Shown here: piece by piece, positions 18,247 to 27,856 of the stretch
How positions within the stretch are numbered: position 1 is the first letter of the stretch
How the letters are laid out: every line of letters begins with the position of its first letter
Assembly: GCF_000759955.1 (NCBI RefSeq)
Contig: NZ_JNAL01000017.1
Coordinates: 62,001 to 126,000, forward strand
Length of the DNA: 64,000 bases
Direction of reading: 5' to 3'
Source of the DNA: Prochlorococcus marinus str. MIT 9201
GTDB lineage: Bacteria > Cyanobacteriota > Cyanobacteriia > PCC-6307 > Cyanobiaceae
Translations under genes and position numbers: made by a program
The notes under the pieces: model-generated
What the model was told of the DNA's origin: nothing
The model's input: only the letters and a program-made list of their open reading frames with translations
Databases searched by the model: none

Positions 18247-19614
18247 TTATGCAGACTCTTTAATGATTCTTTTTGATCCTGAAGGTAGTTTAACAATTTT
18301 AGATGAAAACAAATTATCTACCATTTTTTTCGTAATTGTGAATTCTTTTACATCGTCTTCTGAAGGTAAAGTGTACATTATGTCTAGCATTAGTTCCTCT
18401 ATTATTGATCTTAATGCTCTTGCACCTGTTTTCCTTTTATATGCTTCATTTGCTATCGCTGCAACAGAATCAGGCTCAAATGATAATTCAACATTATCCA
18501 TACTAAGCAAAGTTTTGAATTGCTTTACTAATGCATCTCTTGGTTGAGTCAAAATAGATTCTAAAGTTTCTTTAGTAAGACGATCTAATACAGCACAAAC
18601 CGGAATTCTGCCAATAAATTCTGGAATTAGGCCATATTTAACTAAATCATCTAACTCTAAATTTTTCAGAGAATCTCTTGGGTCTACTGTTTTTTTTGTA
18701 TCAACTTTGTTTTGATCTGAAGTTGTGGTAAATCCTATGGAGTGTTTACCCATTCGCTTTTGAACGATATCCTCTAAACCTATAAAAGCTCCTCCGCAAA
18801 TAAATAATATTTGACTCGTATCAATTTGGATGCAGTCATGATAAGGATGTTTTCTGCCACCTTGAGGCGGTACATTAGCAATTGTTCCTTCAAGCATTTT
18901 TAATAATGCTTGCTGAACACCTTCACCGGAGACATCTCTAGTAATTGAAGGATTCTCACTTTTCCTTGCAATTTTATCTATTTCATCAATATAAATAATT
19001 CCTTTTTGAGCTAGGTCTACATTCATTTCTGATTTCTGTAGAAGTCTTAAAAGTATATTTTCAACATCTTCCCCAACATATCCAGCTTCTGTTAAGGTCG
19101 TTGCATCAGCTACTGCAAAAGGAACATCTAGAAACTCTGCTAAAGTTTGCGCCAATAACGTTTTTCCACTTCCAGTAGGGCCAATGAGTAAAATATTTGA
19201 TTTTTGTAATTTAGTTGCTTTTGAATCTGTTGAATTGCTATTTTTACTCTCTTCTTTAATTTTCCAAGCTAATCGCTTGTAGTGATTGTACACGGCTACT
19301 GATAATATTTTTTTTGCAGATTCTTGTCCAACAACTTGATTATCTAGGAAACTTTTAATTTCTAATGGCTTAGGAATTGAGGTTAATTCTAAAGGAACAG
19401 ATTTTTTTGGACTATCAGTTGGTAATTTCTTTTTTACTTGAGGAGAGTTGTTTGTGTTAGCTTGATTATCAAGTAGTTCTTCATCGAGAATCTCATTACA
19501 AAGGTCTATGCACTCATCACAGATGTAAACTCCAGGACCAGCTATTAGCTTTCTTACTTGGTCTTGTGATTTGCCGCAAAATGAGCATTTAAGATGGGCG
19601 TCGAATTTAGCCAT
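18247..19614 (-). CDS. clpX: ATP-dependent Clp protease ATP-binding subunit ClpX
   Basis: ClpX unfolds substrates, including ssrA-tagged ones, and feeds them to ClpP. The 455-residue protein has the C4 zinc domain (C10, C13, C32, C35), Walker A GPTGSGKT at 145-152, Walker [11 protein letters not shown], the pore-loop YVGEDVE, and the IGF-type ClpP-contact loop in the segment GKHSIGFTT. It follows clpP by 104 bases and precedes dnaX by 56 bases on the same strand. Confidence 0.98.
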   Translation of the reverse strand: MAKFDAHLKCSFCGKSQDQVRKLIAGPGVYICDECIDLCNEILDEELLDNQANTNNSPQVKKKLPTDSPKKSVPLELTSIPKPLEIKSFLDNQVVGQESAKKILSVAVYNHYKRLAWKIKEESKNSNSTDSKATKLQKSNILLIGPTGSGKTLLAQTLAEFLDVPFAVADATTLTEAGYVGEDVENILLRLLQKSEMNVDLAQKGIIYIDEIDKIARKSENPSITRDVSGEGVQQALLKMLEGTIANVPPQGGRKHPYHDCIQIDTSQILFICGGAFIGLEDIVQKRMGKHSIGFTTTSDQNKVDTKKTVDPRDSLKNLELDDLVKYGLIPEFIGRIPVCAVLDRLTKETLESILTQPRDALVKQFKTLLSMDNVELSFEPDSVAAIANEAYKRKTGARALRSIIEELMLDIMYTLPSEDDVKEFTITKKMVDNLFSSKIVKLPSGSKRIIKESA

Positions 19615-19718
19615 CGATTATAAATTTAAATTTGAAAGGTGTTAAATATTCCCTATTCACTAGGATTGCTTATAAATATCGATTCGTCATCATATTCTTA
19701 AAAAATCACTATTCCTTG

Positions 19719-20363
19719 TCACTTTTTGATAACTTTATCAATTAATCCATATTCGACTGCTTCTGAGGGGGATAAAAAGTAATCTCTTTCTGTGTCTTCA
19801 TTAATTTTCTCCAAAGGTTGACCTGTATGATCTGCTAAAAGCGAATTTAATGTTTTCTTGAGAAAAAGTATTTCTTTAGCTTGTATTTCAATCTCTACTG
19901 CTTGACCTTGTGCACCCCCAAGAGGCTGATGAATCATAATCCTAGAATTAGGTAGAGCTAATCTTTTTCCTTTTGCTCCTCCAGAAAGTAGAAATGCTCC
20001 CATACTTGCTGCTACTCCAAAGCATATTGTCACTACATCAGGAGATATTTGTTGCATAGTATCGTAAATGGCCATACCTGCAGTGACTGAGCCACCAGGA
20101 GAATTAATATATATTTGTATATCTTTTTCGGGATCTTCAGCTTCAAGAAATAATAATTGTGCCACAAGTGAGTCAGATACTTGATCATTAATTCCAGTGC
20201 CTAAAAAAATTATTCTCTCCCTCAATAATCTTGAATAAATATCAAAAGCTCTTTCTCCTCTGCCTGATTGTTCTATAACGGTAGGAACAGCGGCAAAAGT
20301 TTTATTATTACTTTCGTAAGAACTTATTGAGCTTTGAATTAAATGTTTTTTTTCTGAGTTCAC
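19719..20363 (-). CDS. clpP: ATP-dependent Clp protease proteolytic subunit (clpX-linked ClpP)
   Basis: ClpP is the serine protease chamber. The 214-residue protein has the catalytic serine in GVAASMGAF (S120) and histidine in MIHQPLGG (H145), with the expected INSPGGSV motif before them. Cyanobacteria have several clpP paralogues; the copy next to clpX corresponds to clpP2 in Synechococcus. Its position between tig and clpX is the common order for this cluster. Confidence 0.97.
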   Translation of the reverse strand: MNSEKKHLIQSSISSYESNNKTFAAVPTVIEQSGRGERAFDIYSRLLRERIIFLGTGINDQVSDSLVAQLLFLEAEDPEKDIQIYINSPGGSVTAGMAIYDTMQQISPDVVTICFGVAASMGAFLLSGGAKGKRLALPNSRIMIHQPLGGAQGQAVEIEIQAKEILFLKKTLNSLLADHTGQPLEKINEDTERDYFLSPSEAVEYGLIDKVIKK

Positions 20364-20428
20364 AAATTAATTTTCGTCTTATAGATAATCTAAGGGGTTT
20401 TTGTTTAATTAGTAGGAAATTTCATAAA

Positions 20429-21850
20429 TTATTTTTTTTCATTTTTATTTTGTTTTTTTTTAGTTTTTGAAGTTTTTGAAGTTTTTATGGCTTTTGTTGT
20501 TTTGGAGGTTTTGGTAGCTTTAGAAGTTTTTGTAGTTTTTTCTTTTACTTCAGAATTTTCTTCAAGCCAAATTATTAATTTTTCTTTGAGTAAATCGTTA
20601 CTGATTACTTCCGTTAATTTTTTAATATCTATTTGTTTTGAAGATTGGGAGATTGCATCTTCATAATCTTTCATTTTTAAATCAATTTCATCTTTTTCAA
20701 CTTTTATGTTTTCTTGTTCAGCTAATGCTTTTAGAGCTAAATTTCTTTGAACATTTTTTTCAGCTTGAGGCCTTGTTGACTCTGCTAATGACTTGATTAA
20801 TTCCGGAGTGAAAGTAGATTTAACATCAAGTCCCTGTTGAGCAAATCTTTGAGCGGTTTGTTCAATATTATTCCTCACTTCTATATCAATCATAGATTTT
20901 GGAATTTCAGTATCCAACTCGTTTGATAACGCATCTAATAAAGCTTCAACTTTGATATCTTTTTGAGTTTTTTCAAAATTATCTTTAAGTTGCTTTTCAA
21001 TATCTTTCTTTAACTCTTTTAACGATTCTTTGTTGCCAGACTGTTTCGCAAAATCGTCATTAAGTTCAGGCAATTCTTTTTCCTTAAGATCCTTAAGATT
21101 TACTTCAAAGATTGCCTCTTTGCCTCTTGAATCCTCATGAGAATAATCTTCAGGAAATTTAAGGTTAAGAGTTTTAGTATCACCAATTTTCATCTTTACG
21201 ATTCCCTCAACGAAACCCGGAATCATTTTGTTCTTTTCTAATTCAAGATCCATTGATTCACTTGACCCACCATCAATCTCTTTACCTGAATCTTTATACT
21301 TTCCTTTGAAACTAACTACAGCAATATCTCCTAATTTTGCTGCTCTATTGGTAACGGGAATAATGTTTGCAAACTGATTTCTAGATTTTTCTAGCGCTTC
21401 ATCTATTGACTTAGGATCAAACTTTGTTTTTGATATTTCAACAATTAGTCCTTTGGATTTTTTAAGTTTTAATTCTGGGGCAACATCAGTTTGAAGAGTA
21501 ACCTTAAGTGATTTTTCAGGACTAAACTTTGAAAGTAAAGATTCAAATCCATCTACCAATTCTGGCTCACTTAGTGGCTCTATAGATTTTATTTTTAACG
21601 CTTCTTGCCATGATTTATCAATAATTTTTTCCAGTGCAGAAGCATGTAATTGTGTTATGCCAATCCTTTGGATTAAGACTTGTTTGGGAATTTTACCAAG
21701 TCTAAATCCCGGAATTTTAGCCGAACGACTTATAGAACTGATTGTTTCATTTACACAATTTTTGCATGTCTCAGACGGTATTTCTAATTCAAATGAGATT
21801 CTACTTTGAGGCAGAGGAGTTGTTTTGACTATTAATGCTTCTTTAGCCAT
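20429..21850 (-). CDS. tig: trigger factor (ribosome-associated chaperone, prolyl isomerase)
   Basis: Trigger factor binds at the ribosome exit tunnel and shields new chains. The 473-residue protein has the N-terminal ribosome-binding signature (SRSAKIPGFRLGKIPKQVL, about residues 42-60, close to the GFRxGKxP motif), the FKBP-like domain from about residue 165 (GDIAVVSFKG), and the helical C-terminal arms. The last 38 residues form a lysine/threonine/serine-rich repeat tail (see 20432-20545). Divergent from asd with a 121-base gap, it is the first gene of the tig-clpP-clpX-dnaX run. Confidence 0.97.
   Translation of the reverse strand: MAKEALIVKTTPLPQSRISFELEIPSETCKNCVNETISSISRSAKIPGFRLGKIPKQVLIQRIGITQLHASALEKIIDKSWQEALKIKSIEPLSEPELVDGFESLLSKFSPEKSLKVTLQTDVAPELKLKKSKGLIVEISKTKFDPKSIDEALEKSRNQFANIIPVTNRAAKLGDIAVVSFKGKYKDSGKEIDGGSSESMDLELEKNKMIPGFVEGIVKMKIGDTKTLNLKFPEDYSHEDSRGKEAIFEVNLKDLKEKELPELNDDFAKQSGNKESLKELKKDIEKQLKDNFEKTQKDIKVEALLDALSNELDTEIPKSMIDIEVRNNIEQTAQRFAQQGLDVKSTFTPELIKSLAESTRPQAEKNVQRNLALKALAEQENIKVEKDEIDLKMKDYEDAISQSSKQIDIKKLTEVISNDLLKEKLIIWLEENSEVKEKTTKTSKATKTSKTTKAIKTSKTSKTKKKQNKNEKK
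20432..20545 (-). repeat. degenerate repeat encoding a KTSK-type trigger factor tail
   Basis: The last 38 codons of tig consist of imperfect KTSK / KTTK units, ending in a lysine/asparagine-rich tip. On the plus strand the DNA shows recurrent AAGTTTTTG-like units. This low-complexity basic tail is not part of the trigger factor fold. Confidence 0.75.
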
Positions 21851-21971
21851 TTTTTTATTTATTACTAAAAGCCGAAACTTAATTATTTCACATTATGTGA
21901 TTTCCTTGAAAGTTATTTTTTTGATAAAGTAAAAAAAATAGTCAATCTATTTATAAAAATCATTTTAAAGT

Positions 21972-23003
21972 GTGAGACAATCTCCGTTTTTGCCTAATAG
22001 GCCATTAAAAGTTGCTGTTTTAGGATCTTCAGGTGCTGTGGGATCTGAATTACTCAAAATTCTTGAACAACGTGATTTCCCAATATCAGAATTGGTCTTG
22101 CTTTCATCAGAGCGTTCAGAAGGAAAAAAAATTATTTGGAAAGGTGAAGATTTAGTTACAAAAAAAACAACTAAGGAAGAATTTCTGAATCTTGATTTAG
22201 TTTTAGCTTCAGCCGGTGGAAGTATTTCAAAAAAATGGTTATCTACCATTATGGAACAAAATGCTTTATTGATAGATAATTCAAGTGCTTTCAGATTAGA
22301 TAATAATGTACCTCTTATAGTTCCTGAAGTTAATGGTAGTGACGTAATTAATCATGATGGTGTAATAGCGAATCCAAACTGCACTACCATTTTGCTGACA
22401 TTAGTTTTAGCCCCGTTAAATAAACTTTCGACTATTCAAAGAGTTGTTGTCTCAACATATCAATCAGTAAGTGGTGCAGGTCAATTGGCCATGGAGGAAC
22501 TAAAACTTTTAACTGAAAAATATCTTCGGGGTAATCCTCAAAAAAGTGAAGTTTTACCATACTCACTGGCTTTTAATTTGTTTTTGCATAATTCACCCAT
22601 GCTTGCAAATAATTACTGCGAAGAAGAGATGAAAATGGTTAATGAGACTAGGAAAATTTTAAATATTGCTGATTTAAAGCTCTCTGCTACATGTGTCCGA
22701 GTCCCAGTACTGAGAGCACATTCTGAATCGATCAATATTGAATTTGCTGGTGTAGTTGAGCCTAAAGATGCTCTTGAAGAATTAAAAAAATCTCCTGGAA
22801 TTGAAATTATTGAGGATTACAAAAATAATAGATTTCCTATGCCAAATGACGTTATGGGAAGTGATAATGTTGCTGTTGGCAGGCTAAGAACTGATATAAG
22901 TCAACCTAATGGATTAGAATTATGGTTATGTGGAGATCAAATAAGAAAAGGAGCAGCTCTTAATGCTGTTCAAATAGCTGAGTTATTAATTCCAAAAAAA
23001 TGA
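21972..23003 (+). CDS. asd: aspartate-semialdehyde dehydrogenase
   Basis: Asd reduces aspartyl phosphate to the semialdehyde, the branch point to lysine/peptidoglycan and threonine/methionine. The 343-residue protein has the NADP-binding [15 protein letters not shown] near residues 14-28, and the catalytic cysteine in NPNCTT (C137). The start is GTG; the family begins directly before this dinucleotide fold, so no longer start is needed. It overlaps dapA by four bases (ATGA), which indicates translational coupling. Confidence 0.97.
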   Translation: MRQSPFLPNRPLKVAVLGSSGAVGSELLKILEQRDFPISELVLLSSERSEGKKIIWKGEDLVTKKTTKEEFLNLDLVLASAGGSISKKWLSTIMEQNALLIDNSSAFRLDNNVPLIVPEVNGSDVINHDGVIANPNCTTILLTLVLAPLNKLSTIQRVVVSTYQSVSGAGQLAMEELKLLTEKYLRGNPQKSEVLPYSLAFNLFLHNSPMLANNYCEEEMKMVNETRKILNIADLKLSATCVRVPVLRAHSESINIEFAGVVEPKDALEELKKSPGIEIIEDYKNNRFPMPNDVMGSDNVAVGRLRTDISQPNGLELWLCGDQIRKGAALNAVQIAELLIPKK

Positions 23004-23908
23004 TTACAGACAAAACTGAGTGTAATAATCCACTATTTGGAAGAATATTGACTGCAATGGTTACTCCATTCACTGAAAATGGAGACGTAGATTATGAACT
23101 AGCTATAAAACTATCAAATTATCTTTTTGAGAACGGTTCCGATGGAATTGTGCTATGTGGTACTACTGGAGAATCTCCTACTCTTTCATGGGCGGAACAG
23201 CATGATTTATTTATTGCAGTAAAAGGATCTTTGGATCCAAGCTGTAAAGTAATAGTTGGCACTGGTAGTAACTGCACAAGCGAGGCTGTGGAAGCTACAA
23301 AAAAAGCCTACGATTGTGGAGCAGATGGTGCTTTGGTAGTTGTTCCTTATTACAATAAACCACCTCAAGAAGGTCTTTATAAACATTTCAGTTCCATTGC
23401 TAATGCTGCAAAGGATTTGCCTTTAATGCTTTACAACATACCTGGAAGGACAGGCTGTAATTTATTACCTGATACTGTGAAGAAACTTATGGATTTCTCA
23501 AATATTCTCAGTATTAAAGCTGCAAGCGGTAGAATAGAAGAAGTGACGGAGTTGAGGGCAGCTTGCGGTTCGAAACTTACTATATATAGTGGCGATGATT
23601 CTTTATTGCTTCCTATGATGTCTGTCGGTGCTGTTGGTGTGGTAAGTGTTGCTAGTCATTTGGTTGGCCCACAATTAAAGGAAATGATTTCTTTCTTTCT
23701 TAATGGGGAGGTTTCTAATGCATTAGAGATTCACGAAAAACTTCAACCACTTTTTAAAGGACTCTTTGTAACAACAAATCCTATCCCAATTAAGGCTGCT
23801 TTAGAGCTTTTAGGTTGGAAAGTGGGTTCTCCAAGAAACCCATTAACATCACTCAATAAAGAACAAAAAGAAAATTTATCTAAGATAATTAAAAATCTGT
23901 CTTTGTAA
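23000..23908 (+). CDS. dapA: 4-hydroxy-tetrahydrodipicolinate synthase
   Basis: DapA condenses aspartate semialdehyde with pyruvate, the first step of the lysine/diaminopimelate branch. The 302-residue TIM barrel shows [10 protein letters not shown] at about 53-62, the catalytic tyrosine Y145 in YNIPGRTG, and the pyruvate-binding lysine K173 in SIKAASG. It takes the asd product directly and overlaps asd by four bases. rnj follows after a 76-base gap that holds a 12-base palindrome. Confidence 0.98.
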   Translation: MITDKTECNNPLFGRILTAMVTPFTENGDVDYELAIKLSNYLFENGSDGIVLCGTTGESPTLSWAEQHDLFIAVKGSLDPSCKVIVGTGSNCTSEAVEATKKAYDCGADGALVVVPYYNKPPQEGLYKHFSSIANAAKDLPLMLYNIPGRTGCNLLPDTVKKLMDFSNILSIKAASGRIEEVTELRAACGSKLTIYSGDDSLLLPMMSVGAVGVVSVASHLVGPQLKEMISFFLNGEVSNALEIHEKLQPLFKGLFVTTNPIPIKAALELLGWKVGSPRNPLTSLNKEQKENLSKIIKNLSL

Positions 23909-23916
23909 ATACTTCT

Positions 23917-23928
23917 TCAAAGCTTTGA
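23917..23928. promoter_or_regulatory. 12-base palindrome between dapA and rnj
   Basis: TCAAAGCTTTGA is a perfect 12-base palindrome, 9 bases after the dapA stop and about 56 bases before the rnj ATG; another AAGCTT lies just after it. It could be an operator or part of an RNA processing site. No regulator can be named from sequence. Confidence 0.25.
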
Positions 23929-23984
23929 TAAGCTTAATTTAATCAAAATAACTAAATTTTGCATGCTTGCAAAAAATAATCATC

Positions 23985-25958
23985 ATGAATACAAATCAAA
24001 TCAAATCAAATAATAAACAAGCTCAAACAAAAACGAACAGTCCTTGCTTAAAGATCATTCCTTTAGGAGGACTTCATGAAATAGGAAAAAATACATGTGT
24101 TTTTGAATATGGAGATGACATTATACTCATAGATGGTGGATTAGCTTTTCCTAGTGATGGCATGCATGGAGTAAATGTTGTCATGCCAGATACAACCTAT
24201 TTGCAGGCTAACTTACATAGATTTCGAGGGATGATAGTAACTCATGGTCATGAAGATCATATTGGAGGCATATCTCATCATTTGAAGAAATTTAGAATTC
24301 CTGTTATCTATGGGCCACCTTTGGCGATGTCAATGCTTAAGGGCAAAATGGAAGAAGCTGGCGTGGCAGATAGAACAACTATACAAACTATTGAACCAAG
24401 ACAAGTTGTTAAACTTGGCCAAAATTTTTCAATAGAGTTTATTCGTAATACTCACTCTATTGGGGATAGTTTCTCCTTAGCTTTGACTACTCCAGTTGGA
24501 GTTGTCTTTTTTACTGGCGATTTTAAATTTGATCATCTACCTCCAGATAATAAACATGCAGATATTGAAAGAATGGTTTACTACGGAGAGAAGGGTGTTC
24601 TTTGTTTACTTTCAGATTCAACTAATTCTGAAGTGAAAGGATTTGTTCCTTCTGAGATTTCAGTTTTCCCAAATCTAGATCGATTAATATCTGAAGCCAA
24701 AGGAAGAGTTATGCTAACTACTTTTGCAAGCTCTACTCATAGAGTTGCAATGGTCATTCAGTTAGCAATGAAGCACGGAAGGAAAATTGGATTAATGGGC
24801 CGATCAATGTTGAATGTAGTCGGTAAATGTCGCGAATTGGGCTATATCAAATGTCCAGATGATCTTTTCTTTCCTATTAAAAGTATTAGAGACTTACCAG
24901 ATAGAGAAACATTGCTTTTAATGACGGGTAGTCAAGGTGAAGTAATGGCAGCTTTAAGCAGAATTGGAAGAGATGAGCACCCTCATGTAAAACTTAAAAC
25001 AACTGATACTGTTATATTCTCTTCTAGTCCTATTCCAGGGAATACTATTTCAGTTGTTCATAGTATTGATAAATTAATTAAATTAGGAGCCAATGTTATT
25101 TATGGAAAAGAACATGGTATTCATGTTTCTGGTCATGGATGCAGGGATGATCAAAGATTAATGCTCGCACTCATTAAGCCAAAGTTTTTTGTTCCTGTTC
25201 ATGGTGAGTATCGAATGCAAGTTTTACATGGTAAAACTGCGGTTTCAATGGGGGTTGATCCAAATAATGTCCTAATACTTGATAATGGTGACACTATTGA
25301 ACTCAGAGCAGATTCTATGATTCAAGGAGAACCTGTTAAATCTGGAATCGAAATGTTGGATAACACTAGAACATGTGTTGTAGATGCAAGAGCTCTTAAA
25401 GAAAGACAGCAGTTAGCTGATGATGGCATAGTCACTGTTTTAGCACCTATAAGTACAGACGGTAATATGGTTGCTCCACCAAGGGTGAGTCTCAGAGGAG
25501 TCGTAATCTCTGCAGATCCTAGAAAAATGTCAATGTGGACTGAAAGAGAGATAAGTTGGGTTCTAGCTAATAGATGGAAACAATTATCAAGGCAAACTGG
25601 ACCAAATAATTTTGAGGTTGATTGGATTGGTGTGCAAAGAGAAATTGAAAATGGTTTATCTAGAAGAATGAGGAGAGAATTGCAAGTTGAGCCTTTAATT
25701 CTATGCTTGGCCCAGCCTGCGCCGAGCGGAACTCGGGCATATCAACCCAAATTAGATGATGAAGTAAAACATCAACCTAGACATAAACATTATCCCAATG
25801 TGAATAATCAACCCAAAAATCACAATCAAAATAACTTTAAAAATCAGCCATCTAAGAATGATCAATCTCGAAATAATCCTATTAAAGAACCAGTAGAGAA
25901 TAAAGAAGAAGTTTCTTCGGGACGCACAAGAAGGAGAAGATCAGCCGTAGCATCTTAA
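23985..25958 (+). CDS. rnj: ribonuclease J
   Basis: RNase J is a metallo-beta-lactamase/beta-CASP nuclease with 5'-3' exo- and endonuclease activity in mRNA decay. From the ATG at 23985 it is 657 residues; an in-frame TTG six codons earlier is less likely. The zinc motif HGHEDH is at 87-92, with GDFKFD and the beta-CASP motif HVSGHG further on. The last ~80 residues form an Asn/Gln-rich linker and end in an arginine cluster, GRTRRRRSAVAS. Downstream of asd-dapA, it converges on tilS with a four-base stop overlap. Confidence 0.96.
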   Translation: MNTNQIKSNNKQAQTKTNSPCLKIIPLGGLHEIGKNTCVFEYGDDIILIDGGLAFPSDGMHGVNVVMPDTTYLQANLHRFRGMIVTHGHEDHIGGISHHLKKFRIPVIYGPPLAMSMLKGKMEEAGVADRTTIQTIEPRQVVKLGQNFSIEFIRNTHSIGDSFSLALTTPVGVVFFTGDFKFDHLPPDNKHADIERMVYYGEKGVLCLLSDSTNSEVKGFVPSEISVFPNLDRLISEAKGRVMLTTFASSTHRVAMVIQLAMKHGRKIGLMGRSMLNVVGKCRELGYIKCPDDLFFPIKSIRDLPDRETLLLMTGSQGEVMAALSRIGRDEHPHVKLKTTDTVIFSSSPIPGNTISVVHSIDKLIKLGANVIYGKEHGIHVSGHGCRDDQRLMLALIKPKFFVPVHGEYRMQVLHGKTAVSMGVDPNNVLILDNGDTIELRADSMIQGEPVKSGIEMLDNTRTCVVDARALKERQQLADDGIVTVLAPISTDGNMVAPPRVSLRGVVISADPRKMSMWTEREISWVLANRWKQLSRQTGPNNFEVDWIGVQREIENGLSRRMRRELQVEPLILCLAQPAPSGTRAYQPKLDDEVKHQPRHKHYPNVNNQPKNHNQNNFKNQPSKNDQSRNNPIKEPVENKEEVSSGRTRRRRSAVAS

Positions 25959-26965
25959 ATTTTATTAATATCAATATATTTCTTATTCCAAACAATTTTT
26001 AAAAAATCTTGCAGGTCCACTTGACCATGATTTTTCTCATAAATCGAATTTACTAATTTTTCCAAATGTTTAGAATTATATTGCTTTTTGCATGTTTCCT
26101 TTAAAAATCTATTTAAGATTGTGCACCGTGCTTCAATACACATACTATTTAAGAGATTTCTATTAATACCTTTTACATCTTTACAATATAGGTATGCTAG
26201 TTCACCAAGATCATTCCGTTCATTATTGTAGTTGCTCATTTTTTGAGAAAAATTATTTATCCTTTCAGAACAACCAGGATAGATACTCTCCAAGGTAGGA
26301 ATAATTTTTTTTCTTACTAAATTTCTTTTTAATTTAAGATCTGAATTTGTAGGATCTTCCCAGACTGGGATTTTCATATCATTACAGAATTTTTTTGTAT
26401 CTTCCCTACTGAAAATTAATATTGGCCTTATTAAAAAAATTTGATTTTCTAGTAATCTTTTGCTCTCAATATTACTTAGGCCGGCAAAATTGCTTCCTCT
26501 TGATAAATTGAGGATAAATGTTTCTGCATTATCACTACTCGTGTGACCGGTTAACAAATAAATATTATGTTTTTGCTGGTTCTTGTTTGATAAAGTTTTG
26601 GCTCTCTCACACAACTTTTTATATCTCCATTCTCGTGCTTTTTCTTCTGAGGAGATATTTTCTTTATTTGCTTGATCAAAATAGAATGAAATATTTTTAT
26701 CTTCGCAATAACTTTTTAATTCAAGAGCATATACTGAGGATTTTGTGTGCCACTGATGATCACCATGCCAAACACTAATAGACCAATTATAAAGTTTTTT
26801 TAAGTCATTAATTAGTGTTAATAAGGCCATTGAGTCTTGCCCCCCGGAAACACTTATTAAAAGATTAGATCCTTTTGGAATTAATTTTTTTTTGGTAAGA
26901 AAATCCTTGTGAAGCTGATGATGCCATGATGACCAATTTTTCTGAGTTAATTTTTTATCAGACAT
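25955..26965 (-). CDS. tilS: tRNA(Ile)-lysidine synthase TilS
   Basis: TilS attaches lysine to C34 of the CAU-anticodon tRNA-Ile so that it reads AUA, an essential step in an AT-rich genome where AUA is used often. The 336-residue protein has the ATP-pyrophosphatase P-loop SGGQDS at 40-45, the following WHGDHQW segment, and LTGHTSSDNAETF. It lacks the long C-terminal domains of E. coli TilS, as is usual for short cyanobacterial forms. The stop overlaps that of rnj at a shared TTAA. Confidence 0.95.
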   Translation of the reverse strand: MSDKKLTQKNWSSWHHQLHKDFLTKKKLIPKGSNLLISVSGGQDSMALLTLINDLKKLYNWSISVWHGDHQWHTKSSVYALELKSYCEDKNISFYFDQANKENISSEEKAREWRYKKLCERAKTLSNKNQQKHNIYLLTGHTSSDNAETFILNLSRGSNFAGLSNIESKRLLENQIFLIRPILIFSREDTKKFCNDMKIPVWEDPTNSDLKLKRNLVRKKIIPTLESIYPGCSERINNFSQKMSNYNNERNDLGELAYLYCKDVKGINRNLLNSMCIEARCTILNRFLKETCKKQYNSKHLEKLVNSIYEKNHGQVDLQDFLKIVWNKKYIDINKI

Positions 26966-27002
26966 TTTGTGTTGCTCAGATAATATTTTTTAAAAAATGC
27001 AC

Positions 27003-27017
27003 TGTTTTACTAAAACA
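27003..27017. promoter_or_regulatory. 15-base palindrome in the tilS / ycf23 divergent gap
   Basis: TGTTTTA-C-TAAAACA is an exact odd palindrome (7-base arms) in the 85-base divergent gap between tilS and ycf23. It is flanked on the left by the low-complexity palindrome ATTTTTTAAAAAAT at 26985-26998. The position suits a shared operator, but chance is possible in this AT-rich DNA. Confidence 0.3.
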
Positions 27018-27050
27018 ATGTCACAATCGGGTAATAAATTCATTAAGTAA

Positions 27051-27827
27051 ATGAGTCTGATTAATCTTTTGCCACAAAAAATCAAAGAAGAGTTAATAAG
27101 TAAGTCTTTACTCAAGATTATTTCAGGATTGAATAATTTCGATGTTCAATCTGTGAAAACAATTGTTGAGGCTGCTTCATTAGGAGGTGCAGATCTTGTC
27201 GATATTGCTTGTAAACCTGAACTAGTTGATTTAGCACTTAAGAATTCTTCATTACCTGTCTGTGTTAGTTCAGTAGTGCCTCAATCTTTTCAAGATTCTG
27301 TAAAAGCAGGAGCATCATTAATTGAAATTGGAAATTACGATACTTTTTATGAAAAAGGCATTAATTTTTCAGATAAAAAAGTTTTAAACATTACAAAAGA
27401 GACGAGGGATTTATTGCCTAATGTTCCTTTATCAGTAACTGTTCCTCATACTATGCCTATTGATAAACAAGTTGATCTTGCTATAAAACTAGTGGAAGAA
27501 GGTGTTGACATTATTCAGACAGAGGGTGGCACCAGTTCTAATCCTAACTCTTCAGGAATTCAAGGCTTTTTTGAAAAATCAGTACCAACTCTTGCAGCTA
27601 CCTATGCTATTCATCAAGAATTTAAGAAACAATCTTTGAATATACCAATTATGAGTGCCTCTGGATTAAGCCAAGTAACTTGCCCACTAGCAATATCCTC
27701 TGGAGCCTCAGCAGTTGGCGTTGGATCTGTAGTTAATAAATTAAATGATTTAATATCGATGATTGCGGTTGTTAGGGGCTTAAAAGAATCTTTGAAAAAT
27801 TCATTAATTGGAGAAAAAATTTCTTAG
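27051..27827 (+). CDS. ycf23: Ycf23 / DUF561 family protein
   Basis: A 258-residue TIM-barrel-like protein of the Ycf23 family, found in cyanobacteria and in some algal plastid genomes. Characteristic segments are KIISGLNNFD near the start, AASLGGADLVDIAC, and the glycine-rich QTEGGTSSNP. Function is not established; the fold resembles phosphate-binding barrels of amino acid or nucleotide biosynthesis. It precedes uvrB by 29 bases. Confidence 0.9.
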   Translation: MSLINLLPQKIKEELISKSLLKIISGLNNFDVQSVKTIVEAASLGGADLVDIACKPELVDLALKNSSLPVCVSSVVPQSFQDSVKAGASLIEIGNYDTFYEKGINFSDKKVLNITKETRDLLPNVPLSVTVPHTMPIDKQVDLAIKLVEEGVDIIQTEGGTSSNPNSSGIQGFFEKSVPTLAATYAIHQEFKKQSLNIPIMSASGLSQVTCPLAISSGASAVGVGSVVNKLNDLISMIAVVRGLKESLKNSLIGEKIS

Positions 27828-27856
27828 TATAGCAATACCCTTTTGCTACTAAGTTG

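Noticed and set aside
23967-23984. TTG start for RNase J
   Set aside because: An ATG six codons later gives an ordinary N-terminus.
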